From: Capsicum annuum
Lineage: Eukaryota; Streptophyta; Magnoliopsida; Solanales; Solanaceae
DNA length: 64,000 bases
Direction: 5' to 3'
NCBI RefSeq assembly: GCF_002878395.1
Contig: NC_061119.1
Location: 19,891,830 to 19,955,829 of the forward strand
Under the pieces are notes generated by a model, which had not been told where the DNA came from, searched no databases, and was given only the letters and a program-made list of their open reading frames with translations. Of the stretch, positions 10,644 to 20,122 are shown one piece after another. Each line of letters begins with the position of its first letter. Position 1 is the stretch's first letter. The translations under genes and the position numbers were made by a program.

Positions 10644-11804
10644 GGAAGCATAGATCATTTGCTCCACCGATCATAGGCTCTAAAATAAAACCTCTTGTAT
10701 AGTTTCTCTCTGCTATCAATTAAAATATTTATTTGCTAAACTCTCTTGATCTTGCTTTCACTCTTCCAAAGGGATGGGTACTTTGATCCTCTAGGTCGGA
10801 GTATAGGGGTAAAGAAATACTACGGCGAAGTGCTAGATTGTTGCAACGGCAACAATGGCACCCCAAAGTTACTTTCCATGTTTATGAAACAAAGTTGTCT
10901 TTGTCCACGCAATGTAGATGCCTAAATACTTTTAATGAATAATAAAGTGGGCTTTGTCCACTCGACGTAGAAGTATATGAAATGAAATTGGATTAGTCCA
11001 TGCCATAGATTTGTGAAAAGATTCGATTCACGACCATAAAGATGGCATGCCATATGAAATCAAAGCTTTTGATCTACATATCACAGCTTTCTTACGATTG
11101 AGCTAAGCATCCATATAGATGGTTCTTCACAACCCTTAACGGGATGGCATGTCTTTAGAACTGCAAGCTACACATCAAGGATGGTTTGCCTCAGTAACAA
11201 AGCCTTCACAACCCAAAAGAGGGATGGCTTGACTTTGCCAGTCTTAGAACACATGAAATCCCTTGTCTCCTTAGTACAAGATTGTTCCGTATTTTCCTAA
11301 AATGGGTATTACGGTGGCTCTCCCTGGCCTATTTCCCTCAAAATAGACGCAGAACAATATATGTACTAAGGCAGACCCTAGATTTGCTTGTTCTTTCACA
11401 GATATTGAATCTTTTCAGAATACTATGGCATGGACTAAGCCAATTTTGTTTCATATACATAGAAAGAACTTAGACATCTACGTCGAGTGGACAAAGCCCA
11501 CTTTGTTATTCATTGAAAGTATTTAGGCATCTACATTGCGTGGACAAAGACAACTTTATTTCATAAACATGGAAAGTATCTTTAGGGTGCCATTGTTGCC
11601 GTCGCAAAAATCTAGCACTTCGCCGTAATATTTCCTTACCCCCATACTATGACCTAGAGGATCAAAGTACCCATCCCTTTGGAAGAGTGAAAGCAAGATC
11701 AAGAGAGTTTAGCAAACAAACATTTTAATTGATAGCAGAGAGAAACTATACAAGAGGTTTTATTTTAGAGCCTATGATCAGTGGAGCAAATGATCTATGC
11801 TTCC

Positions 11805-11811
11805 TTTTATA
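11805..11811 (-). promoter_or_regulatory. TATA box, copy C
   Basis: TTTTATA on the plus strand is the reverse of TATAAAA, in the same CCTCTATAAAAGGAAGCAT context as copy B. Confidence 0.6.
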
Positions 11812-11969
11812 GAGGAAGGAATATTACTAGCTAAGATAAGCTATTCTACAGATAAACATGAAATAAAATATTACAATCCTATCCTAATAGCTAAGGGATA
11901 GGCACGATCCATTAATAAGGATAAGTCTTATCCTTTTGGAAGGGATAAACATTATCTTTTATAACTGGA

Positions 11970-12545
11970 TAGGCCTTATCTTTATTCATACCGGGTCCTA
12001 CTAACATGTGGGAGGGGGGGGCAAATAAAATAAAGCAAACTATGTTGTTGGCATATGACAGCATGTGCAAGCAGGTGAGTTAGTAGCTTGCTAGCAGGTG
12101 TGAGGCTATTTTAGATGTGAGTGGTTGAAGCTAATTGTGACGGTGTTGTCACTCCTTCTGGAAAAGGTCGGCTCCATAGTTTGGTGAGATTGAGGATGAT
12201 CTCTTAACTTCTTAAAGTTTATAAACCATAAATTTGGTAGTACCTTCACGAGTTCATCTCTAGAGATTTTCCTCGGGTTCTGCACATACTGAGTGGTTCG
12301 ATTTGTGGCATCTATGTTTAGGAACAAAGCATCATCGCCACCTGGAAGGAATAGATCCATAGCATGATTCTGAACTCGCCAAGCTAACTGGTAGTAGAGA
12401 GTTTCCTGGGTGGAATCTATGATTGGATAGGCCTTATCTTTATTCACACTGGGCCCTACTAAGATGTGGGGGGGAGGGGGGGCAAATAAAAATAAAACAC
12501 ACTATGTTGTTGGCACGTGACAGCATGTGCAAGCAGGTGAGTCAA
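11970..12545 (-). repeat. Duplicated intergenic segment flanking a movement-protein fragment
   Basis: The same roughly 120-base segment (GGCCTTATCTTTATTC, a G-rich run, GGCAAATAAA, then CATGTGCAAGCAGGTGAGT) occurs at about 11,970-12,085 and again at about 12,425-12,545. The 12,106-12,425 movement-protein fragment lies between. This is the footprint of template switching or recombination between copies. Confidence 0.65.
12106..12447 (-). pseudogene. Movement-protein C-terminal fragment, displaced into the promoter region of copy C
   Basis: This 113-codon open stretch reads ETLYYQLAWRVQNHAMDLFLPGGDDALFL-like text and then ISRDELVKVLPNLWFINFKKLRDHP. It corresponds to about 6,260-6,470 of copy B and is better preserved there than the B or A versions (few stops). 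Its first ten or so codons are intergenic sequence read through, so the ATG is chance. It sits between two copies of an intergenic segment, hence in the wrong place for a functional gene. Confidence 0.65.
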
Positions 12546-12639
12546 CAGATTGCAAGCAGGTGCATCAGCAGCTTCATAGACATCTTGCAAGTAGATGGAT
12601 AAGCTCCTTGTCTTTGAAGTAGCTAAGTCAGCAGCTTGA

Positions 12640-12842
12640 AGAAAACCATCTGAAAGGGTAACCCACTGAGGAGGGATTTCCTTGAAGATGAGGGTAACCT
12701 ATTAAAAAGGGTAACCCACTGACAGGGTAACTCATCTAACAGGGTTTCCTTGGAGAGGAGGGTAACCTACTGAAAATGGTAACCCACTGGAGAGGGTAAC
12801 CCACTAGAAAGAGTAACCCACTAGAGAGGGTAACTTTCTTGC
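12640..12842 (-). repeat. GGGTTACCC word array, copy C
   Basis: Nine or so GGGTAACCC/GGTAACC words on the plus strand occur with CCACT(G/A)GAGA spacers of about 18 bases and two TTTCCTTGRAGA phrases. It is the longest of the three arrays. Confidence 0.75.
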
Positions 12843-12999
12843 ACATGTTATCTGATTTTATCTCTCAATCATCGATGTTGGATGGAGCCGGTGGTGGTGA
12901 GGTCACGTATCCTTCTTCCATCCACCAATCTACTTCGTGCTTCTGCCTAAGGCTTTCTTGGCCTTCCAAGCATCTCTTCATCAATCTAGTGAAGTAACT

Positions 13000-13591
13000 C
13001 TTTCAATTGGATGACTCATTGCATTCCTGAGGTTGGTTCCTCATCCGTATGCTTTTGGTTTCATCAATTTTGAACTCATGCGGTGGCTGATATTTTGTTG
13101 GTATTCATCGGACTACACTATCGGTATAGTATCTTCTTATTGGAATGCATTTTCTTTGCTGGAGAGTGAAGCACTGTTCTTCATATTATTCATCATCAAG
13201 ATAGAGAATTACATCAGAAATTTTCCAAAGTAGTGAAATTTTTGACTTGGCTTGGACTTCATGGCTTGTGATTCCTACCAGGTGATACAACATGAAGATC
13301 GTTGCATCGCAGGAATCTTTGGAGCATCGAATCCAGTATAACATGAATCTCTTTGGAGTTGGTTGGATTCGATCATGATTCCTGAAGGCATAACACTTGA
13401 ACTCTACGGTAGTATAGTACGACGGCATATGTACCAGAACAACCTTAGGAGTTCTTGCGGAGTCATCGGTTAGTATGATGAACACATAATAGAAAATATA
13501 TCTCGGATGTTCTCCGAATGGCTTCAAGCTGGATTTGCTGTGCCTGTTGAATGCTTGAAGCTTGTTGAAAGTTTGGCTTTCTCGAAGGATT
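13000..13591 (-). pseudogene. C-terminal domain of the polyprotein, copy C
   Basis: The open stretch 13,186-13,527 (minus) reads YIFYYVFIILTDDS, VEFKCYAFRNHDRIQPTPKRFMLY, CSKDSCDATIFMLYHLVGITSHE and ISLLWKISDV in one frame, so this is the best preserved of the three copies of this domain. Upstream, text to 13,591 matches the RESQTF...LQVFNRH block. Homology stops near 13,591, next to foreign sequence and the copia element. Confidence 0.6.
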
Positions 13592-13617
13592 TTTCTTCGT
13601 CATCACCTCCACTAGGG

Positions 13618-14330
13618 ATTAAAAAGTGAATATTTAACTGTGAAAGATCCATTCGAATTGTGCACCAACTTAAAGGACCGCTATCACAACCTAAAATTGA
13701 CGGGATTACCGAAAGCTAAATATGATTGGATTCACCTTTGGTTTTAAGATTTTAAAACTGTGGTTGAGTATAATTCTACTATTCATAAAGTAAGTTCAAT
13801 ATTAAGATTATGAGGAAAAACCATCACTGATGAGGACTTACTAGAGAATTTTTTTTTCATTTTTCATGCTTCTAATGTATTGCTATAACAACAATATTGT
13901 GAAAAGGGATTTAAGAAATATTCAGAATTAATTACATGCCTACTTGTGGTAGAGCAGAATAATACTTTGTTAATGAAAAATCATGACGCTCGTCCCACTG
14001 GATCTGCTCCATTCCCTGAAGCGAATGTTGTAGCAGCACATGATTAGCCTAAAATAAGACAAAATTATTATCGCGGTCGTGGTCGAGGCCATGGTCGTGG
14101 ATTTAGGTGAGGACGAGGCAGAGGATGAAATAATTATCGTCATAATGGTAGAAATAAATAAGAAAATAATAAAGGTTCTCAAAATAATCCTTCAAAGGGT
14201 AAAGTTAATATTTGTCACCGATGTGGTATGAAAGGTCATTAGGCACGTGTTTGTCGTACGCCTGATCATTTTGTCAAACTTTATCAAGGTTTCCTTAAAA
14301 AAAGGAAAATGACGTGGAAGTACACTTGAC
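13618..14330 (+). pseudogene. Copia gag (N-terminally truncated)
   Basis: The text starts inside the gag core (EYLTVKDPFELCTNLKDRYHNL) and continues with KYDWIHLWF, TITDEDLLENFF, FHASNVLL and YSELITCLLVVEQNN, then an Arg/Gly-rich segment (RGRGRGHGRG near 14,070) and a CCHC knuckle at 14,213-14,254 (CHRCGMKGH*ARVC). Gag packages the element RNA. There are stops in the Arg/Gly segment, and the TAG inside the knuckle stands where Gln or Trp is expected. The absence of the first 80-100 residues is due to truncation of the element. Confidence 0.8.
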
Positions 14331-14632
14331 CTTTCGAGGTGATGATGATGAAGAAGATCCATCAAATCCATATGATAATGTTGAGGCAAATCTTGCTTAC
14401 AATGATGATGACTTTAAGTGCCTCTCAGATATTACCCATTTGAAATCTAAAGATTTCTATGAGGACATTGATTGAAGAACTAATCACCTTAGTTGAGAAT
14501 AAATTATAAAGAAAGTTATTATTTTCTTTTGTTTGCAATTATGTTTTTCTGTTTTATTAAAGTACCATGTATTTCTAATTTCTACATTTCTTATGTTAGT
14601 TTTTCAAATTTCTTATAATATGTTTTTTTTAT

Positions 14633-15421
14633 TTGAAGAATATGAAAATTCCCCAATCATCAATTGGATTCAAAATAAGTTACGATGATATATGTCTTAT
14701 AGATAGTGCTACCACACATACTATTCTAAAAGATAAGAAATATTTCTCCTGTTTGGTGATGAAAGAAGTCAATGTTAATACTATATGTGGTAGTACAAGA
14801 TTAATTGAAGGCTCCGAAAAAGCTAACTTATTACTTTCTGGAGGAACAAATTTGATGATTGATGAAGCATTATATTGTAGTAAGTATCAAAGAAACTTAT
14901 TAAGTTTCAAAGACATTCACCAAAATAGCTATCATATTGAGACTACAAATGATGGAAAAATTGAATATCATTATATTACTACAATAATGTCGGATAATAA
15001 ATATATACTTGAAAAATTACCCGCTCTTTCTTCCAGCTTATACTACACAAGTATTAGCACTGTTGAAACACATGCCATAGTAAGTCAAAAGTTTACTGAT
15101 TCAAACAGTTTTATTATTTGGCATGATCGGTTGGGCCATCCCGATTCTACTATGATACGCAAAATAATTGAGAATTCATATGGACACTCATTGAAGAACC
15201 AGAAGATTCTTCAATTTAAAGGATTCTCTTGTGTTGCATATTCTCAAGGCAAATTAATTACTAGGCCATCAATAATAACAGTGGGAATTGAATCCCCTGT
15301 ATTTTTGGAACATATACAGGGTGATATATGTGGGCCCATTCACCCTCCATGTGGACCATTTAAGTATTATATAGTTTTAATAGATGCATATACAAGATGG
15401 TCACATGTGTGTCTAGTATAA
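14633..15421 (+). pseudogene. Copia protease end and integrase N-terminal region
   Basis: The 262-codon open frame starts with CLIDSATTHTILKDKKYF (the aspartic protease active-site region of this copia type, DSA in place of DSG). It continues through a LLSFKDIHQNSYHIET block and the integrase zinc-binding region (WHDRLGHPDSTMIRKI...FSCVAYSQGK). The second Cys of the HHCC pair is Tyr, so the finger is damaged. The core begins with HIQGDICGPIHPPCGPF and YIVLIDAYTRWS (first catalytic Asp). It ends at a TAA at 15,419-15,421, within the core. Confidence 0.8.
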
Positions 15422-16210
15422 ACTTGTAATCTGACATTTGCGAGATTACTTGCTCAAATAATGAAGTTATGAGCACAATTTTCAGATTATACAATAAAGA
15501 CAATTCGTCTTGATAATGCGGGTGAATTTACATCTCAGGCTTTTAATTATTATTGTATATCAACTGGAATAACAGTTGAACATCCGGTTTCTCATGTTCA
15601 TACTCAAAATGGTCTAGCAGAATCATTGATTAAACACCTCCAATTAATTGTTAGACCAATGCTTATGAGAACAAAACTTCCTATTTTGATATGGGGTCAT
15701 GCTATTTTAGATGCAGCAGCTCTTGTGCGGATAAGTCCCATAAGTTATCATAAAGTCTCCCTATTACAATTAATTTTTGGTCAAGAGCCAAATATTTTCC
15801 ATCTAAGAGTTTTTAAATGTGCCGTATATGTTACAATTGCTCCACCACAACGCACAAAAATGGGTCCTCAAAGAAGATTGGGAATATATATTGGGTATGA
15901 ATCTCCTTCTATTATAAAATATTTGAAACCTATGACTGGAGATTTATTTACGACAATACATACTGATTTTCATTTTGATGAAACAATATATCCAACATTA
16001 GGGGGAGAAAATAAGCGGTTGGAAAAGGAGATAGACTGGAATGCATTATCATTATCTCTCTTAGATCCTCTTATAAATAAATGTGAACCAGAAGTTCAAA
16101 GGACAATTCATTTGCAAATCAACTGCCAGATGCATTCACTGACCTATCAAGAATTACAAAATCTCACATTCCAGCTGCTAATGCTCCTATTCGAGTTGAT
16201 GTCACGATAA
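15422..16210 (+). pseudogene. Copia integrase core and C-terminal part
   Basis: The same frame as the preceding piece continues after the stop: RLDNAGEFTSQAF (second Asp, codon 15,512-15,514) and GLAESLIKHLQLI (catalytic Glu, 15,620-15,622), so the D,D-35-E triad is kept. A TGA near 15,469 replaces an expected Arg (CGA). The open part 15,626-16,210 holds PLLQLIFGQEPNIFHLRVFKCAVYV and GPQRRLGIYIGYESPSIIKYL, the usual end of copia integrase, then a variable linker. Integrase inserts the cDNA into the genome. Confidence 0.8.
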
Positions 16211-17608
16211 GACAATTGAGTAATGCAAATGAGTCTAAACCACACTTAAAACGTGGTAGACCAATCAGTTCTAAAGATAAAAATCCTCGAAAAAGAATAT
16301 GAGCAAATGATCAAAATAATCATAATATGGAGGTAGCTACTAATGAAGAGCAACAAGACATAACAATCAATGAAACCTCACAAAAGGTTCAGGTACCTGA
16401 AAATAATGAAAATAAAGAGATTTCAGTCAGTTATGTCTCATCAAGAAATATATGGAATCGAAATGATGTAATTGTTGATTATATTTTTGCTTATAATATT
16501 GCTAATAAAATAATGCAACAAGATGAGGATCTTGAACTAAAATCTGTCGAAGAATGTAGACAGAGAAATGATTGGCCAAAATGGAAAGATGCAATCAAAA
16601 TTGAATTGGCTTCACTTTACAAACACAGTTTTTGAACCTATAGTCCATACACCTAGAGGTATAAAGCCAGTGGGGTACAAATGGGTTTTTGTGCGAAAAC
16701 AAAATGAGAAAAATAAAGTCGTAAGATATACAGCACGACTTGTGGCACAAGGATTTCACAAAAACCTGACATTGATTATATGGAGACATATTCTCCGGTG
16801 GTGGATGCAATCATCTTCAGGTATCTTATTAATTTGGCAGTTCATGAAAAACTTGATATGCATCTTTTGGACGTTGTCATAGCCTACTTATATGACTCAT
16901 TAGACAGTGGTATTTATATCAAAATTCCTGAAGGATTCAAAATGCCTGATGCGTATAAAAATTCTCGAGAAAATTATTCAATCAAGATTCAGAAATCGTT
17001 ATACGGATTAAAACAATCAGGACACATGTGGTATAATCGTCTTAGCGAATACCTATTTAAAGAAGGGTATAAAAATGGCCCAATCTATCCTTGTCTTTAT
17101 TAAAAGGTCTGGATCTGAATTTATCATAATAGTTGTATATGTTGATGATTTAAATATCATTGGAACTCCTGAAGAGCTTCCAAATACAATAGAATGTTTG
17201 AAAAAAGAATTTGAAATGAAAGACCTTGGAAAGACAAAATTTTGTCTTAGTCTACAAATTAAACATTTTACAAATAAAATATTTGTCCATCAATCCACAT
17301 ATATTGAAAATTTTCTAAAGAGATTTTATATGGATAAAGCACATTCATTGAGTACCCCAATGGTTGTTAGATCACTTGATACTAATAAAGATCCATTTCG
17401 ACCTTATAAAAATAATGAAGAACTTGTTGGTGCTGAGGTACCATATTTTAGTGCAATCGGGGCATTAATGTATCTTGCTAGTAATTCACGATCAGATATA
17501 TCTTTTGCTGTAAATTTATTAGCAAGATTTAGGTCTTCCCCGACACGAAGACATTGGAATGGTATTAAGTATATATTCAGATACCTCCGAGGAACTATTG
17601 ATATGTGA
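16211..17608 (+). pseudogene. Copia reverse transcriptase, frameshifted
   Basis: Four overlapping open pieces (16,327-16,635; 16,568-16,882; 16,780-17,103; 17,075-17,608) together carry the domain. It starts at [15 protein letters not shown] and runs through [61 protein letters not shown] and the active site YVDD at 17,138-17,149, then GALMYLASNSRSDISFAVNLLARF. The YVDD Asp pair is intact. The domain needs at least three frame changes, so it cannot be made. The SGLYGLKQS/YVDD set is diagnostic for copia. Confidence 0.85.
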
Positions 17609-18139
17609 CTATTTTATTCAAATAAGTACGATTCACAATTAATTGATTATGCAGATGCAGGATATTTATCCGACCCACATAAATGTCGATCTCAGATAGG
17701 TTATTTGTTTACATGTAGAGGTACAACTATATCATGGCGTTCAACAAAACAAACCATGATTGCTACATCTTCAAATCATGCAGAGATAATAGCCATTCAT
17801 TAAGCAAGTTGAGAATGTTTCTGGTTGAGGTCAATAACTCAACACATTAAGGAAATATGTGGCCTTACTTTGAAGAAGAATATTCCAACAATATTATATG
17901 AAGACAACACCGCATGCATAGCTCAATTAAGAGGAGGATACATCAAAGGAGACAAAACAAAACACATTTCACCAAAATTATTCTTTACTCATGATCTTCA
18001 AAAGAGGGGTGAAATAGATGTTCACCAAGTTCGTTCAAGCGATAACCTCGTAGATATGTTCACTAAAGCATTGCCAACATCAACCTTTGAGAAGTTGAGA
18101 TACAAGATTGGAATGTGTTGTCTCCTAGATATTAAGTGA
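17609..18139 (+). pseudogene. Copia RNase H, C-terminal
   Basis: After a TGA near 17,608 the text reads DYADAGYLSDPHKCRSQIGY, TTISWRSTKQTMIATSSNHAEIIAIH, stops near 17,802 and 17,810, then WLRSITQHI and, in the open part 17,825-18,139, YEDNTACIAQL...DKTKHISPKLFF and LVDMFTKALP. These are the RNase H motifs that end a copia polyprotein. The frame closes at 18,139 with TGA, about 170 bases before the polypurine tract, as expected. Confidence 0.85.
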
Positions 18140-18307
18140 TGTTTTTATAAGGGGAAATAAATACGCGTTGCACTCTTTTTCCCTTCACCAAGGTTTTGTC
18201 CCAATGGGTTTTTCTGGTAAGGTTTTTAATGAGGCAGCAAACAAGACATATTACAAACTGCTATGTACATCTTATTTCTTTTAAAATTTTTCTTTTACAT
18301 GAACATC

Positions 18308-18316
18308 AAAGGGGGA
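18308..18316 (+). other. Polypurine tract of the copia element
   Basis: AAAGGGGGA lies four bases before the 3' LTR, the expected place for plus-strand priming. Confidence 0.75.
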
Positions 18317-18320
18317 ATAT

Positions 18321-18586
18321 TGTAAATAAGTTATTTGTGGATGTTCACATAATACTCATACTTCACATACTACACCTATTACACATAGTATTGTATCGTG
18401 TAGAGAAGACATCTTTTGTAAATGTATTTTCACATACTAAAATTTTTACACCTACTCTTGCCTATAAAAGACATGGTATGTTACATTGTTAAACACACCA
18501 AGAAGAAGAAGAAATAAAGTCTTTTCTTATATAGATCTCTCTCCTCTCCTCTTTCATTGTAGCATATTTCAAAATATTTATTTACA
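18321..18586 (+). repeat. Copia 3' LTR (266 bp)
   Basis: It starts TGTAAATAA and ends TTATTTACA, a perfect 9-bp inverted terminal repeat with TG/CA ends. It contains TATAAAA at 18,463-18,469 and AATAAA at 18,513-18,518, the U3/R layout of a short copia LTR. No 5' partner exists in the window, so no target duplication can be tested. Confidence 0.85.
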
Positions 18587-18620
18587 ACAGTCCTTAAATT
18601 GTTGTAATTTTCTTTTTTTG

Positions 18621-18890
18621 AAAATGCATTGTTTCCACCCTAAAGTATACACAAAATTGTTGAGACACACCTAAACTTTAGGAGGGTCCTCTTACCCCTG
18701 AACTAATTAAAACCATATTTTTGGTAATCTTAGTGCCTACGTGGCACATACGTGTGCATTCGTGAACCTTCAGTGTGTTGATTCACTAATGTGCCACATA
18801 GGCACTAAGGTTGCCAAAGATATGATTTTAATTTGTCCAGATGTGTCTCAGCAATTTCGTGTATGATTCAGGATGAAAACTGAGCATTTT
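18621..18890. repeat. Foldback MITE, about 270 bp
   Basis: The two halves are inverted copies. The left end AAAATGCATTGTTTCCACCC...TATACACAAAATTGTTGAGACACA mirrors the right end TGTGTCTCAGCAATTTCGTGTATGATTCAGGATGAAAACTGAGCATTTT with scattered mismatches. The arms run at least 110 bp to a centre near 18,760, where GTGCCTACGTGGCAC and GTGCCACATAGGCAC face each other. It has no coding capacity. The target duplication and superfamily are unclear. It lies 34 bases after the copia LTR. Confidence 0.8.
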
Positions 18891-19764
18891 TCCTCCTGTT
18901 TTTTTTTGTTAAAAGTGATCACTGGCAGAAGCTCCACTCAGCATCATCTTACTTTAGGCTGTGATTATATCCAAGTGGGTGGCCTAAATCAATAACAAAT
19001 TGATCCTCAAACCAATGATTTTCAATTTCTTATCTCCGGAGCTGAAAATCTTAATTTTTAAAATCTAAATGTGAAAACATGATGGGTATTATTAGAAAAT
19101 AAACCAAATAAAGATAGTCTTGTATCCAACATTCTTACAATAAAAATGCATAGATAATCGCCTCAATTAAGATCTCCGAGCCTCCATAATGTGAAAATAC
19201 TAAATTCCGGAAATTTGTATTTTTTTATTAAAATGTTCGGACTTTTGGTGGCGACTCTTTGCGTTCACGACAAAGGTCCGTATTTGTGAAGCCTTCAATG
19301 GAAACTCTTTGCGTTTGCGACTAAAGCCTCGCAATCGCGATCGTGATCCTGGCTGCATCAACAATAAGTATCCGCGTTAAATAGTGATATCTCCTTCGCA
19401 AAAACTTGAAATGCAATGATTCTTTTGCACGAAATCTTGATACTGATCTTATGGTTCAATCAAAACACTATTTGGAGCTCATTTGCTTCAAGTGGTACCA
19501 TTAAAGTTCAACGACGTCAAAATACCAAACTCTGTACTAACACCCAAAACTCATTCGAGACCCTTTAGATGCAAACCAACAATACAAATTGATCATAAAA
19601 TATATTCCGAACCTATTGAAACTATCAAATCATCCATCCGATATTATCTAGATTAAATTTGACTGTGATTAAACTCTAAGCTTCCTTGAATCTCAAAAAT
19701 TCAATCAAAGGCCCAAATCACTCACAAATATCCCGACACTATTACCAACCACATCTACCTAATA

Positions 19765-19848
19765 TGCAATAACTAATTATCAAAAATCATCTACCTGTTA
19801 AAAATATATATCTCTTAAATTAAGGTGAATTGATAATTAGTTATTGCA
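19765..19848. repeat. Perfect 18-bp inverted repeat (hairpin)
   Basis: TGCAATAACTAATTATCA at 19,765-19,782 is exactly complemented at 19,831-19,848, with a 48-base loop and further weaker pairing outside. This could be the remnant of a small foldback element. Confidence 0.75.
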
Positions 19849-19999
19849 TTACATTAGGAATTATAATTATCTTTTCTGATTTTTTAAATTATTATGTATG
19901 TTAATTTTTTTTTCTTTTGTAATATTAAAAAAATACTATTATTTATGTAATTAAGTTTTAAGGATGACTTTTTAATGTAATTTGCCTAAATAAAAAAGC

Positions 20000-20122
20000 A
20001 AAATAGACCCAATAAGTAGACGAGAAGCTCATTTTAGACCAAATAGGTATGTGAGAAAGATATTTTAGGCCCAATGGGTAGACGGAAAAGACATTTTAGG
20101 CCCAATAGGTAGATAAAAGGTG
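20000..20122. repeat. Tandem repeat, period 31, about four units
   Basis: Units begin near 20,000, 20,031, 20,062 and 20,093 and read approximately ATTTTAGGCCCAATAGGTAG plus a GA-rich tail. A further lone ATTTTAGGCCC occurs at about 20,152. The last two full units are the most alike. Confidence 0.75.

Larger units (their letters stand above)
5244..11030 (+). mobile_element. Pararetrovirus-like element, copy B
   Basis: This is the most complete copy: primer site, A/T-rich spacer, movement-protein domain (5,624-6,470), coiled coil (6,764-7,042), zinc-knuckle region (7,891-9,050), C-terminal domain (9,051-9,800), GGGTTACCC array (10,100-10,275), TATA box (10,637) and part of the leader. It has no reverse transcriptase, protease or RNase H and ends abruptly near 11,030 where inverted copy C begins. 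The order of parts equals copy A, including the direct join of gag-like region to C-terminal domain, so the missing enzymes were probably already missing before A and B formed. Confidence 0.65.
11031..13591 (-). mobile_element. Pararetrovirus-like element, copy C (inverted, rearranged)
   Basis: Read on the minus strand from 13,591 down, this gives the C-terminal domain (13,591-13,000), a GGGTTACCC array (12,842-12,640), the start of the intergenic region (12,600-12,425), a misplaced movement-protein fragment (12,425-12,106), the intergenic start again (12,100-11,970), the TATA box (11,811) and the leader to 11,031. The leader matches the reverse complement of about 4,500-4,966. It meets copy B tail-to-tail within the leader and is cut at its 5' side next to the copia element. 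Confidence 0.65.
13615..18586 (+). mobile_element. Ty1/copia retrotransposon, 5'-truncated
   Basis: In copia order it holds gag (from mid-gag), protease, integrase, reverse transcriptase and RNase H, then a polypurine tract (18,308) and a 266-bp 3' LTR (18,321-18,586). The order integrase before reverse transcriptase defines Ty1/copia. The 5' LTR, primer site and first part of gag are absent, and sequence before 13,615 belongs to copy C. The body has many stops and frameshifts. Confidence 0.85.

Noticed and set aside
13970..14389. Minus-strand open frames rich in His, Ser and Thr
   Set aside because: They are antisense shadows of the Arg/Gly-rich and acidic end of copia gag.
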